DNA of 35,210 nucleotides from Candidatus Methanomethylophilaceae archaeon (GTDB lineage Archaea > Thermoplasmatota > Thermoplasmata > Methanomassiliicoccales > Methanomethylophilaceae): assembly GCA_007117455.1 (NCBI GenBank), contig SKGM01000025.1, forward strand, positions 1-35,210, read 5' to 3'. Position numbers and translations under genes: made by a program. The notes under the pieces were generated by a model that saw only the letters and a list, made by a program, of their open reading frames with translations, did not search any database and was not told where the DNA came from. Numbering within the stretch: position 1 is the first letter of the stretch; the number at the start of each line of letters is the position of its first letter. This document shows, in pieces, positions 8,893 to 18,322 of the stretch.

Positions 8893-8956
8893 AGACTGAA
8901 GGTCCGGAAGCCCCATCTGGAATGCCCCTCAGGAATGCCGGGTCAACATTCAGTCT
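8893..8956 (+). ncRNA. Candidate structured RNA (or palindromic regulatory element)
   Basis: Outer stem AGACTGAA/TTCAGTCT and inner stem GGTCCGG/CCGGGTC (two G-U wobbles). TATA-like GTTAATAAG lies about 25 nt upstream. Not matched to a known family. Confidence 0.3.
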
Positions 8957-9096
8957 GATGTCGGAGCGATATATGGGGTAGATTAATTAACCATAAATAC
9001 CGACCTTGAGAATCAATTAACAATAGTTAGTAAGTTTCATCCATAGACCATGGAACCGAGAACTTTCTGACTCTACAGCGGTCAAGGTGTGGTCGT

Positions 9097-11787
9097 ATGG
9101 ATTGGAAATATTTGGTGTCAGTCGTACTGGGAATGGCTTTGTTGACGAGCATGGTGGCGGTCGCTTCGTTCATGCCGCAGTCGGTTGAGGCGTCACCGTA
9201 TGAAGGTGACACCTGGATCGTGGACGCCTCTGGCGGCGGTGATTTCGTAACCATCCAGGATGCCGTCGCGGCTTCCTCTCCGGGAGATACCATAAGGGTC
9301 TATGACGGCCTCTACGCTGAGAATCTGTTCATCAACAAGCGCTTGGCGATAATCGGCAACGGTACCGACATCACCACCATAGACGGTCAGGGTTTGGGGA
9401 ATGTTATCACCGTCAACGCTGACGACGTCACAATAAGCGGCATGAACATCACCGGTTCACCCGACCACAGCGGCATAATTGTCCAAAACCGTCAGGGGAC
9501 GGTGATAGAGGATAATTCCATACACAATAACGGTCACGGTATCCGTGTGCAGACTGGTGCCGAGTTGAGTATCGCGAACAACACCATTGCCCTCAACGGT
9601 TGGAACGGCATCCTGCTCGGATCGGTGCAAGACAGTATCATAAGGGACAACAGCCTCCTTCTCAACACCATAACAAGCCTGACCCTGATGCTGGAATCGA
9701 ATGGCAATCTGGTGGAGAACAACACCGTCTCCGATGGCGGCATCGGCATCAGCATCCAGGACTCTTCCACCATGAACACCATACGGGGCAATGATATCCA
9801 TGGTGGGTCGAGTGACGGCATCAGGTTAACCGGCTCGGACGCAAACCATCTGGAGAACAACACTGTAAATCAGAACAATAACGGCCTACTGCTCATCGAT
9901 TCATACGGAAACCTCATTCATAACAACACTGTGAATGATAACAACCAAGGTGTCCTTTTCTTCAATTCCCATAACAACACATTCCATGGCAACGATGTCT
10001 CCGACAACGGACTCACAGGCATCTATCTGGAGGACTCCGGTTTCAACGTCTTCTTGAACAACACCGTCGTAGACCATGTTGACCACGGTCTGCAGGCATC
10101 GGGGTCCAACAACCTGACCCTGGTCGGGAACAACATATCGGGACAGCGCATCGGCGCCGATATAATCAATGGTCCCGGTCTGGTGTTCCATGATAACGAT
10201 GTCACCGCTGTGGATGATGCGATCAGGGTCGTGTCCTCCGCCTCACCCTCCGTGAGGGGGAACACCTTCTCGGGAGCGGAGTACGGAATACGTCTCATAT
10301 TCTCAGACGATCCGGTGATCTGGAACAACGAAATGACTGGCACGGACTATGCCATATCGCTGACCCTGTCCGCCAATGCGGATGTGAGGTTCAATGAGGC
10401 GGAGATAACTGAATCGGGTTTGGAATTCCAGAATTCGGACTCGGGATTGGCCATGGACAATCATTTCAGTGGCGGGAGCTACGGCATCCGCATAGGTTCA
10501 GCGGATGATGTGCAAGTTATGCACAACACCGTGACCGACAACATCATCGGCATCCTCATCCAGGATGCGTCCTCTGGTAATCTCATTGCATACAACAAGG
10601 CCTCTGGATCCATCCAGTACGGAATAACGCTATCCAACTCCGATGAGAACACCATAAAGGGGAACGAGCTGGTTTCCAATTTCATTGGTATCCAGGTGTC
10701 CCCGGGCAGTGATGGTAACCTGTTGTACAACAACAACTTCCTCTTCAACGCCAACCATGCCAATGATGCGGGGGTGAACCTCTGGAACGAGACCGGGGCC
10801 AAGGGAGGAGGTAACTATTGGCAGGACTTCTCCTCCAATCCCGGATTCCCTGACGAGTACCATGTACCGGCGGGGGCCAATGTGGACCTCCTTCCTCTGA
10901 TCTCACCATATGATAACATCAGGCCCACGGCTGATGCCGGGAGCGACCTTATCGTCGGGCAGAACGAGGCGGTGCTGCTGAGCGCAGGCGCCTCCACGGA
11001 CAATGTCGGCATAACGAACCACACCTGGGAGTTCAATGATGGGGTGTCAGCGGTTACATCCTATCTCGTCGCTCTGGTTCATGTGTTCCCTCTCGTCGGG
11101 GAGTATGAGGTGAAGCTGACCGTCAGGGATGCCTCCGGGCTTGAGGACAGTGACATCATCACCGTGACGGTGCTCGACACCGAGAAGCCGGTGGCCGTGG
11201 CCGGTGCTGATGTCCTGATCCCCCTGGGCGACATCGTTGGTCTGAACGCTAGTGCTTCGACCGACAATGTCGGCATCACCTCGTACAATTGGACCTTCCA
11301 TGATGGCATCGGAGAGGTGAGTTACGATCATGAGTCGGTGCAACATCAATTCAACCGGTCAGGCATCTTCACCATAACCTTGAAGGTCTTCGATGCCGCC
11401 GGGAACAACGGCACGGATACTAAGACGGTGTCCGTGAACCTCACTCTGACCATCGGCCCGGTGATTGATGACGAGGGTCCTTTGGGGAGTGCTGATGTAT
11501 CGGTCCGGTATGGTCAGACCTGGTACAACGCCTCCACTGATTCGGACGGGATGGCGGTCGTTGAGCTCCCTCCGGCGGCCAGCGGTTCTAACGTGGCCTT
11601 AATCATATCCATGCAGGGATATGAAGAGACCACACTCACAACCGTCGCCAACGCCGATGGTACGTTGGCCGACGCCCTCTCCCCCCTGGTGGCTGAGGAG
11701 GAAACGGAGTCCGAAACGGTCCTGGTCGTGGCGATAGCGGCGATGATATTCTTCATGGCCTATATGCTGGGGAGGTTCCGTCGCTGA
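9097..11787 (+). CDS. Membrane-anchored surface protein: NosD-like beta-helix repeats, two PKD domains, C-terminal TM helix
   Basis: Signal-like N-terminus; repeated NxI..NxxGI beta-helix pattern; two PKD-like units (PTADAGSDLIVGQ...STDNVGITNHTWEFNDG and PVAVAGADVLIP...STDNVGITSYNWTFHDG); C-terminal helix plus GRFRR tail. Confidence 0.85.
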   Translation: MDWKYLVSVVLGMALLTSMVAVASFMPQSVEASPYEGDTWIVDASGGGDFVTIQDAVAASSPGDTIRVYDGLYAENLFINKRLAIIGNGTDITTIDGQGLGNVITVNADDVTISGMNITGSPDHSGIIVQNRQGTVIEDNSIHNNGHGIRVQTGAELSIANNTIALNGWNGILLGSVQDSIIRDNSLLLNTITSLTLMLESNGNLVENNTVSDGGIGISIQDSSTMNTIRGNDIHGGSSDGIRLTGSDANHLENNTVNQNNNGLLLIDSYGNLIHNNTVNDNNQGVLFFNSHNNTFHGNDVSDNGLTGIYLEDSGFNVFLNNTVVDHVDHGLQASGSNNLTLVGNNISGQRIGADIINGPGLVFHDNDVTAVDDAIRVVSSASPSVRGNTFSGAEYGIRLIFSDDPVIWNNEMTGTDYAISLTLSANADVRFNEAEITESGLEFQNSDSGLAMDNHFSGGSYGIRIGSADDVQVMHNTVTDNIIGILIQDASSGNLIAYNKASGSIQYGITLSNSDENTIKGNELVSNFIGIQVSPGSDGNLLYNNNFLFNANHANDAGVNLWNETGAKGGGNYWQDFSSNPGFPDEYHVPAGANVDLLPLISPYDNIRPTADAGSDLIVGQNEAVLLSAGASTDNVGITNHTWEFNDGVSAVTSYLVALVHVFPLVGEYEVKLTVRDASGLEDSDIITVTVLDTEKPVAVAGADVLIPLGDIVGLNASASTDNVGITSYNWTFHDGIGEVSYDHESVQHQFNRSGIFTITLKVFDAAGNNGTDTKTVSVNLTLTIGPVIDDEGPLGSADVSVRYGQTWYNASTDSDGMAVVELPPAASGSNVALIISMQGYEETTLTTVANADGTLADALSPLVAEEETESETVLVVAIAAMIFFMAYMLGRFRR

Positions 11788-11837
11788 ACTGGCGCCGACA
11801 ATAACTTTATGTTACCAGGCGCTCTAATCCGCCTCCC

Positions 11838-13763
11838 ATGAAGAAGGAGATGAGTACGTTCGATGTCCGCGCGGTCGTGGAGGAGATGCAGGAGCTTGTG
11901 GGCTCCTACGTCGACAAGGTCTTCCACTGGGGCGACGGCAACGTGCTCCTCCGCATAAACGTACAAGGGCAGGGTAAGCGGGAGCTGTTCTTCAAGAGGA
12001 AGAAATGGCTGTATCTGGCACAGGAGAAGCCGGAGACGCCGCAGATGCCCTCCTCCTTCGCCTCCTTCGCGCGTAAGCAGATCGGCAACTCCCGCATCAA
12101 CTCGGTGAAACAGGTCGGTTTCGACCGCATCGTGGATGTGGAACTCTCGTCGAAGGAATCGCCCATACACCTGATCTTCGAGATATTCGGCGGCGGCAAC
12201 GTGCTGCTGGTGAGCGAGGGCAGGATACTCAACTGCATAGTGCAGAAGAGCTGGAGGCACCGTCAGGTGAGACCGGGGGCGGAGCATTCGATGCCCGCCG
12301 GTCGTTTCGACCCCATCCAAGCGGATGAGGAGGGTTTCCTCGCCGCGGTCAAGGACTCCGATTCCGATCTCGTTCGAACTCTCGCAACGTCAGCTAACCT
12401 CGGCGGTCAGTACGCCGAGGAGGTCTGCCTACGCAGCGGCATAGAGAAGAACACCATGATCTCAGCACTCGATGCGCGATCGCTGTCCACGGTGTACCGT
12501 GAGATGCGGACGCTCATCGACGAGGTGATCGACTCCCGCTCACCCACGGTGTACAATGACGGCGACAAGCTGGTGGACGTGTCACCGGTGCGCCTGAAGA
12601 GCAACGCATCCCTGGAACAGGATGCCAGGGACTCCTTCTCCATCGCTTTGGACGAGTACGTGTCACAGCTGCAGGACGAGGAGGAGAAGGCGGTCATCGA
12701 TCCTCACCTCCAGAAGCTGGAGAGGAGGATAGAGAGTCAGCGTGAGACCATCCACAACTACCAGGAGGAGGCGGTGGCCTTCAAGGCCAAGGCCGACTCC
12801 ATATACACCAACTACGCGCAGGTGACCGAACTCCTGAAGGTCCTGGGGGAACAGTCCCGCAAACTTGATTGGGGCCGTCTCAAGACGGGAGCCATGAAGA
12901 TACCGTTCGTACGTTCCATCGACCCCTCCAAGAACAAGGTGGTCGCCATCCTGGACGAGATGGACGTCCCCTTGGACTACCGTGAGGGTCCGGACGCCAA
13001 CGCGTCCGTGCTGTATCAGAAGGGCAAGGACATCGGTGAGAAGTCCAAGCGTGCCGAGCTCGCTCTCAAGGAGACCGAGGAGCAGCGGGACCGGCGCCTA
13101 AAGGGCCTGGCGAAGAAGGAGGCCGAGAGGTCGGACGCCAAGCCCACCAAGCAGTTCTGGTTCGAGAGGTACAAATGGTTCATCTCCTCCTCAGGACTGT
13201 TGGCGATGTGCGGTCGGGATGCCAAGACCAACGACCAGCTGGTCAAGAAGCATCTGAAGGAGAACGACGTATATGTCCATGCTGACGTGCATGGGGCGCC
13301 GTCCATAGTCCTGAAAGAGGGACGGGATGCGAATGAGGATGATCTGAGGGAGGCGGCCAACTTCGCTCTGGCGCAATCCAAGGCCTGGACGTCCTGCTTC
13401 GCGGAGGGCGCCGCATACTGGGTCAACCCCGACCAAGTGTCCAAGACCCCCCAGCCCGGCGAGTTCGTGCCCAGAGGGGCGTTCATAATACGCGGGAAGA
13501 GGAACTACCTCTACCATCTGCCGGTCGAGCTGGCGGTTGGTGAGGTGGACCATGAGGGTTCACGCAAGGTGATGTGCGCACCCACGTCTTTGATCAAGAA
13601 GAGGGCGAAGAGGTTCGTGGTCATAAGGCCGTCCAAGGAGAAGAGGGGGCGGCAGGTTTCGAACCTCGCCAAGGAGTTCTCGGTCCCGGAGGAGGAGTTG
13701 GCGCGGATACTGCCGCCAGGGAACTTCGATATCGTGGAGCGGAAGGGCTTCAAGGAAGAATGA
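11838..13763 (+). CDS. rqcH: RqcH/NEMF-family ribosome rescue protein (NFACT)
   Basis: MSTFDVRAVVEEMQELVGSYVDKVF...LFFKRKKWLYL N-domain, coiled coil, KFWFERYKWFISSSGLLAMCGRDAKTNDQLVKKHL...DVYVHADVHGAPSIVLK. Confidence 0.92.
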   Translation: MKKEMSTFDVRAVVEEMQELVGSYVDKVFHWGDGNVLLRINVQGQGKRELFFKRKKWLYLAQEKPETPQMPSSFASFARKQIGNSRINSVKQVGFDRIVDVELSSKESPIHLIFEIFGGGNVLLVSEGRILNCIVQKSWRHRQVRPGAEHSMPAGRFDPIQADEEGFLAAVKDSDSDLVRTLATSANLGGQYAEEVCLRSGIEKNTMISALDARSLSTVYREMRTLIDEVIDSRSPTVYNDGDKLVDVSPVRLKSNASLEQDARDSFSIALDEYVSQLQDEEEKAVIDPHLQKLERRIESQRETIHNYQEEAVAFKAKADSIYTNYAQVTELLKVLGEQSRKLDWGRLKTGAMKIPFVRSIDPSKNKVVAILDEMDVPLDYREGPDANASVLYQKGKDIGEKSKRAELALKETEEQRDRRLKGLAKKEAERSDAKPTKQFWFERYKWFISSSGLLAMCGRDAKTNDQLVKKHLKENDVYVHADVHGAPSIVLKEGRDANEDDLREAANFALAQSKAWTSCFAEGAAYWVNPDQVSKTPQPGEFVPRGAFIIRGKRNYLYHLPVELAVGEVDHEGSRKVMCAPTSLIKKRAKRFVVIRPSKEKRGRQVSNLAKEFSVPEEELARILPPGNFDIVERKGFKEE

Positions 13764-13767
13764 GTGG

Positions 13768-13841
13768 TGCCCGAGCCGGAATTCGAATCCGGGTCAAGAG
13801 ATCCGCAATCTCACAGGATATCCTAGCTACCCCACTCGGGC
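13768..13841 (-). tRNA. tRNA-Arg (anticodon GCG)
   Basis: Minus strand: acceptor GCCCGAG/CTCGGGC, anticodon loop TTGCGGA in a GAGA/TCTC stem (position 27-43 is an apparent U-U mismatch), T arm CCGGA-TTCGAAT-TCCGG. Confidence 0.85.
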
Positions 13842-13881
13842 CTTTGTTCACGGTGAACGATAAGGTTTGTGGCCGCAGGGT

Positions 13882-14073
13882 TCAGAAGTCGAGCTGACGG
13901 CGGTAGTTGACGATGTATCCAGCGATGCGGTTGCGCATGGTGACGGAGTTCACATCGCAAAGCACATCGACCATCTTCTTGGCCTCGTCGAAGTCTTCGC
14001 TGAAGGCCTCAGGGTACTTCTCGAGCAGCTCTATGGACACTCTCTTGATATAAGTGGGTCTGATCTTTCCCAT
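13882..14073 (-). CDS. rps17e: Ribosomal protein eS17
   Basis: MGKIRPTYIKRVSIELLEKYPEAFSEDFDEAKKMVDVLCDVNSVTMRNRIAGYIVNYRR is typical of S17e; start set at MGKIRP. Confidence 0.93.
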   Translation of the reverse strand: MGKIRPTYIKRVSIELLEKYPEAFSEDFDEAKKMVDVLCDVNSVTMRNRIAGYIVNYRRQLDF

Positions 14074-14167
14074 TTCATTCACCGAGTAAGTCAGGTTAAG
14101 GATATACTGTATTTAAGCGTTATTGTACGGGGCCAGTCCTTTCTCCGTCGTTAGGGATGCTGGCATC

Positions 14168-14827
14168 TCAGCCTTTCGGGTCCCCGCAGGTGAGGTCGCC
14201 CTCCGGGCAGGGGCCGCATACGCAGGGTGCGCCACCCTCCTTGAATATCACCGGGGAGACCTCCTTGCAGAGCTCCAGCATGCGGTCGGCCATCTCCCTG
14301 ATCTCCCATTGGGCGCGGTTGCAGCAGCGCAGGGAGAAGAAGTGCAACAGCTCTCGGGCGTTCATGGTGATGGTGATGTTGGTGGTGGATGCGTTGGGGA
14401 GGAGGTAACGGGCATCCTCCTTCGGGACCACGTCAGCGAACTCACGGTAAGCTTTCCATATGCCGTCCATCATGGCATCGTAACGCGCTTTGAGTCCAGG
14501 GTCCTCGGAGATGCTCGGCGGGGTCACGTAGCTAGCCTCCTGCATCGACACGTAACGCTGACTCTGCTGGGAGTAGGATGCCATGCGGTGCCTCACCAGC
14601 TGATGGGTCAAGGCGCGGGACACGCCCTCCACGGAGAAGGTGAACACGGCATGCTCGATCACCGAATGATGGCCCATGCCCACGATCTTGCCCAATATCC
14701 TCTCCGCCTGTGCATCGTCCGTACCGTCCAGTATGGCGGTGGCGCCTTTGGATGAGTAACAGGACTGGCCTGCGGAAGCGCAGATGCGGTCCGCATCGGG
14801 GGTGTAGGAGAGCAGTTTTACCTTCAT
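14168..14827 (-). CDS. thyX: FAD-dependent thymidylate synthase ThyX
   Basis: RHRMASYSQQSQRYV (ThyX motif) and HHSVIEHAVFTFSVEGVSRALTHQLVRHR. Start set at MKVKLLSY; overlaps the upstream gene by 4 nt. Confidence 0.93.
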   Translation of the reverse strand: MKVKLLSYTPDADRICASAGQSCYSSKGATAILDGTDDAQAERILGKIVGMGHHSVIEHAVFTFSVEGVSRALTHQLVRHRMASYSQQSQRYVSMQEASYVTPPSISEDPGLKARYDAMMDGIWKAYREFADVVPKEDARYLLPNASTTNITITMNARELLHFFSLRCCNRAQWEIREMADRMLELCKEVSPVIFKEGGAPCVCGPCPEGDLTCGDPKG

Positions 14828-15525
14828 GCCGGTGCCTCGCCGTTCCATAGCTCACGGCGGATGGATGCCATCCGCTCCGGGTCGAGAATGTCCTTCAGCC
14901 TTATCTTTCTGACGTCAAGGTCTTGCAGTAGTTCATGGAGGCCTTCCACGTGGGCGTCCCCCACCACCACGACCATGTCGTCGAAGCGCTGCGCCGCGTT
15001 GCGTATGCGTTCCGCCATGCGTCCGTTCCGGTCATCGATCAGGGATTCCATCATGGACGGGAAATGGCGCCTCATGTCGGATATGTAATCGTCCTCCTCC
15101 TCGGTGAAGCGGGTGAGCTCCCTCTCCACCGTCTTCTTGGAGGACATCATGCCCTGCAGTGAAGATAGCAGGAGACGGACCTTCTCCCGGGCGGGCATCT
15201 TCTCCAGCAACTCCTTGACGGCCTGGTTGGCGTTGTCATCGATGAGTATGAGCTGCGCACCCACCCTCTCCGCCGCCTCCACGGCGGCCAGCATATCGCC
15301 TCCGACGGTACCGCCGAACTCATCCGCCAGACGGACCTGTTGCTGGGCCATCATGCGGTAGAACCAAGGGGCCTTGGCCTTCTGCGGGTCCCCTGGAGCC
15401 CGTATGGACTGGAGACGCTGAGGGTCCAATTCGACCAACACGGCCTGGGGCCAGATGTTTTTGACTATGAAGGACACCTGCTCCTGGATCCGGAAAACGT
15501 GGCCGGTGCCCACTATGGTGATCAT
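14824..15525 (-). CDS. TraB family protein
   Basis: MITIVGTGHVFRIQEQVSFIVKNIWPQAVLVELDPQRL and VVVGDAHVEGLHELL fit the TraB/PrgY family. Confidence 0.82.
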   Translation of the reverse strand: MITIVGTGHVFRIQEQVSFIVKNIWPQAVLVELDPQRLQSIRAPGDPQKAKAPWFYRMMAQQQVRLADEFGGTVGGDMLAAVEAAERVGAQLILIDDNANQAVKELLEKMPAREKVRLLLSSLQGMMSSKKTVERELTRFTEEEDDYISDMRRHFPSMMESLIDDRNGRMAERIRNAAQRFDDMVVVVGDAHVEGLHELLQDLDVRKIRLKDILDPERMASIRRELWNGEAPA

Positions 15526-15574
15526 CTTCCCTTGATAGCTCAACATTTTTAATTAAGCTTTCACATCGCCAATT

Positions 15575-16249
15575 GTGCGAGACAGCCCCTACCGATTGGT
15601 GGTCTTCGATATGGACGGAGTGCTCTTCGATTACGTCTCATCCTGGAAATGGGTGCATGATGTGATGGGTGTGGACAACAGCCGCAACCTGCAACTGTTC
15701 AAGGACGGGGCCATAGACGAGGCGGAGTTCATTCGTCGCGATGTGGCGCTGTGGAAGACCGTGAAGGCGGACATGTCGATATCCGACGTGAACGATGCGT
15801 TGCGCAACATGCCCATCATCGACGGTCTGCAGGAGACCATAGCCACCTTGAGGTACAACGGCATCGCATCGGTCATCGTGTCCGGGGGCATAGACATCGC
15901 CGCCCGGCGCATCGCATTGGGCCACGACTTCGACGACTACGCGGCCAACACCCTGATCACCGATGACGATGGCCTCTTGGTGGGAGAGGGGATACTGAAC
16001 GTTGACCTCTCCGACAAGGGCATAAAGATGCGGGAGTTCATGGAGAGGTTCCAAGTCACGAAGGAGGAGACCGTGGCCATCGGCAACTCCTTCGTGGACG
16101 TGAAGATGTTCGAGAACGCCGGTTTCTCGATAGCCTTCAATCCTATTGATGACCAGGTCATCGCCGCATCCGATGCGGTGGTCGAGTCCAGCAACATCGC
16201 CGATGTGCTGGACCACATCCTGGTGCCTAAGAATAGGTCTTCCGCATGA
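15575..16249 (+). CDS. HAD superfamily hydrolase, phosphoserine-phosphatase-like
   Basis: VVFDMDGVLFDY (motif I), VIVSGGIDIAARRIA, VAIGNSFVDVKMFENAGFSIAFNP. GTG start. Confidence 0.85.
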   Translation: MRDSPYRLVVFDMDGVLFDYVSSWKWVHDVMGVDNSRNLQLFKDGAIDEAEFIRRDVALWKTVKADMSISDVNDALRNMPIIDGLQETIATLRYNGIASVIVSGGIDIAARRIALGHDFDDYAANTLITDDDGLLVGEGILNVDLSDKGIKMREFMERFQVTKEETVAIGNSFVDVKMFENAGFSIAFNPIDDQVIAASDAVVESSNIADVLDHILVPKNRSSA

Positions 16250-16820
16250 TCTTGCAGTAGATGCGCACGATGTCCCTGGCCTCAACGGCTCCATGGCGGA
16301 CCATGCGCCTACGGGCCTTTATGGCGTGAATGACCACGTCATCCTTGCCGAAGTTGAGGATGTCGCCGATGGCGAACTCCTCCTCCGGGGCGGCCTCGAC
16401 GCTCCTCGCCAGGGTCTTGTGGACGTTGTTTATCGACACCTTGATCTTGAGGCGGTCGAAGCGCTTCGCCCATATCACGGCGATGTCCGTTGCGGCCGCC
16501 TTCTTCACGCGCCGTCCGCCCTTGAGCTCCAGGGCGGTTATCCTCACGTACACGTCATCGACGAAGAACTCATCGTCGACCACCAGAAGGTCGTCCGACT
16601 CCAGGTCGGTGCTCATGCGTATGGACTCGTCGCCATCGCTCACTATGACCGGTACCAACAGCGTCTCCGCCTGGCGGATGGTCTCCGCATGCACCCGCTG
16701 GCACTCCTGACAGCGGATGGTGGCCTCCAGTGTCGCCTTCCCCGCTTTGGCCTTGAGTACCTCGTGCAGGGTGACCTCCCCGCAGTCGGGGCACTCCGCA
16801 TATAAGACGTCCGATTCCAT
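16227..16820 (-). CDS. HVO_0476-type zinc-finger protein
   Basis: N-terminal CPDCGEVTLHEVLK...IRCQECQRVH zinc ribbon and conserved length/architecture. Stop codon TAG; 3' end overlaps the convergent HAD gene. Confidence 0.75.
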   Translation of the reverse strand: MESDVLYAECPDCGEVTLHEVLKAKAGKATLEATIRCQECQRVHAETIRQAETLLVPVIVSDGDESIRMSTDLESDDLLVVDDEFFVDDVYVRITALELKGGRRVKKAAATDIAVIWAKRFDRLKIKVSINNVHKTLARSVEAAPEEEFAIGDILNFGKDDVVIHAIKARRRMVRHGAVEARDIVRIYCKIMRKTYS

Positions 16821-16826
16821 TTTGAC

Positions 16827-17405
16827 TCACCTACCGGCCGGGAACGGGAAGCCGTGCCCGGGTACGATGATGTCGGCGAACTCTCCCACCCTAATAATGC
16901 TTTGCAGTGCGATCTCCCGGTCGAAGTGCACCCCGGGCGGCACCATGCGGCGGAAGTTGTCCTCCAAGGGGATGGCGTCACCGGTCATCGCATAGCGTTG
17001 CTCCCCTTCCACGAAAACCGAAACGCTCCCCCGGCTGTGGCCGGGGGTATGCATGACGACCACGTTCGGCGCCACCTCCAGGATGTCGCCCTTCATGACC
17101 GTCCTTCCGCTGAGCTCGCCCTCCTCCTCATGGATGATGAACTCGGCGTTGGGGAACAGGTCGTCATTGCCCATGTGGTCGCGGTGGGCGTGGGTGGTGA
17201 CGACGATGTCCACATCCTCGGGTCTGACGTCCAACTGCTGCAGGGAGTGCAGTATGGCCTCCCTCCTTTCCGGGGAGGAGGTGTCGACGACGACCGTCCT
17301 CCCTCCGCTGCGTACCATCGTAGAGGTGGAGTGCGCCTCTTTCACCACGTCGTCCTCCTTGATCAGGAGGCCGACGGTCAACAGGTCGACGCTAACAGGT
17401 GTCAT
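16827..17405 (-). CDS. MBL-fold metallo-hydrolase
   Basis: TTHAHRDHMGN (HxHxDH), HTPGHSRGSVSVF, TGDAIP. ATGA overlap with the upstream rhomboid gene. Confidence 0.9.
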   Translation of the reverse strand: MTPVSVDLLTVGLLIKEDDVVKEAHSTSTMVRSGGRTVVVDTSSPERREAILHSLQQLDVRPEDVDIVVTTHAHRDHMGNDDLFPNAEFIIHEEEGELSGRTVMKGDILEVAPNVVVMHTPGHSRGSVSVFVEGEQRYAMTGDAIPLEDNFRRMVPPGVHFDREIALQSIIRVGEFADIIVPGHGFPFPAGR

Positions 17406-18322
17406 CTAAATCGTATTTCTAAACCACAGCGACACTTAAGTTTGTTCCCCTTCGACTCCGGCCTCGTCCCGCAGACCGGACAGGTGGCGTTCTCCACGAA
17501 CTCCTCCAACCATGCCCGGCGTATGTCCTCCTCGTCCGCCCTCTCCGCCTCCGCCAGGGCCCTCTGGGCACGGGGGTCGCGGGCGAGCATGCGCAGGTCC
17601 TCCATCTCAAGGGGGCTGTCGCCCACCGACGTCCGGACCTCGACCACCAGTCTGGCGACCAGCACACCGCCCAGGAAGCCGCCGACATGCGCACCGTAGG
17701 CCACGCCCATCTCCATACCCGCGATGAGGAAGAACACCTGTAGCAGGAACCAGGTGCCGACCGACAACCAGACCTTGACCCTCTGCATGAATATCGGCCC
17801 CAGGAAGAAGGGTATCTCATCCTGGGGGTAGAGCAACAGCATCGCGCCCATCAGCGCCGATATGGCGCCGGAGGCACCCACCAGAAGGATGGTGGAGAAG
17901 CCGCTGTCCGGCGACCACTGCATGAAGGACTCGGTCGCCAATGCCAAGAGGCCGCCGAGGAAGTAGATGGCTATGGTCCGTCCCTTACCGATGCGCTTCT
18001 CCAGCTGCGTCCCGATCAGGAAGAGGAAGAGCATGTTGAATATCACGTGCAGGAACGACGCGTGGACGAACATGTGCGTGATGATGGTGTACAGGTTCTC
18101 GCCGGTCTCCAGATACACCGGACGGAAACCGAGCTCGAACTGCACCCAACCGAACACCCCGCCGGTGACACCCACCGCGGACAGGATGCTGAGGAAGAAT
18201 ATCAGCAGGTTGCTGAGTATAAGGACGTAGGTGACCTCGTACCTTCTGGACAACAACAGCCCTATGGTGGCCGCCACCACTATCACCGAGAGGATGCTGA
18301 ACAGGTTCACCTCCCCTTGCAA
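17402..18322 (-). CDS. Rhomboid family intramembrane serine protease with C-terminal zinc ribbon
   Basis: HASFLHVIFNMLFLFLIG, GASGAISALMGAMLLLYP (GxSG) and YGAHVGGFLGG are rhomboid motifs; C-terminus CPVCGTRPESKGNKLKCRCGLEIRFR is a 4-Cys zinc ribbon. Confidence 0.9.
   Translation of the reverse strand: MQGEVNLFSILSVIVVAATIGLLLSRRYEVTYVLILSNLLIFFLSILSAVGVTGGVFGWVQFELGFRPVYLETGENLYTIITHMFVHASFLHVIFNMLFLFLIGTQLEKRIGKGRTIAIYFLGGLLALATESFMQWSPDSGFSTILLVGASGAISALMGAMLLLYPQDEIPFFLGPIFMQRVKVWLSVGTWFLLQVFFLIAGMEMGVAYGAHVGGFLGGVLVARLVVEVRTSVGDSPLEMEDLRMLARDPRAQRALAEAERADEEDIRRAWLEEFVENATCPVCGTRPESKGNKLKCRCGLEIRFR

Noticed and set aside
8893-8956. Considered as a tRNA-like gene or C/D box sRNA
   Set aside because: No T arm or anticodon arm, and no clear RUGAUGA/CUGA box pairs; left as an unassigned structured candidate.
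697-13841. Possible introns in the three tRNA genes, given the nearby endA
   Set aside because: All three fold as uninterrupted cloverleaves with 7-nt anticodon loops.
14123-14755. 210-aa ORF opposite thyX
   Set aside because: Antisense shadow of ThyX; composition typical of spurious GC-rich frames.
16146-17699. Plus-strand ORFs of 219 and 281 aa opposite the zinc-finger/MBL/rhomboid operon
   Set aside because: Antisense to three well-supported genes.
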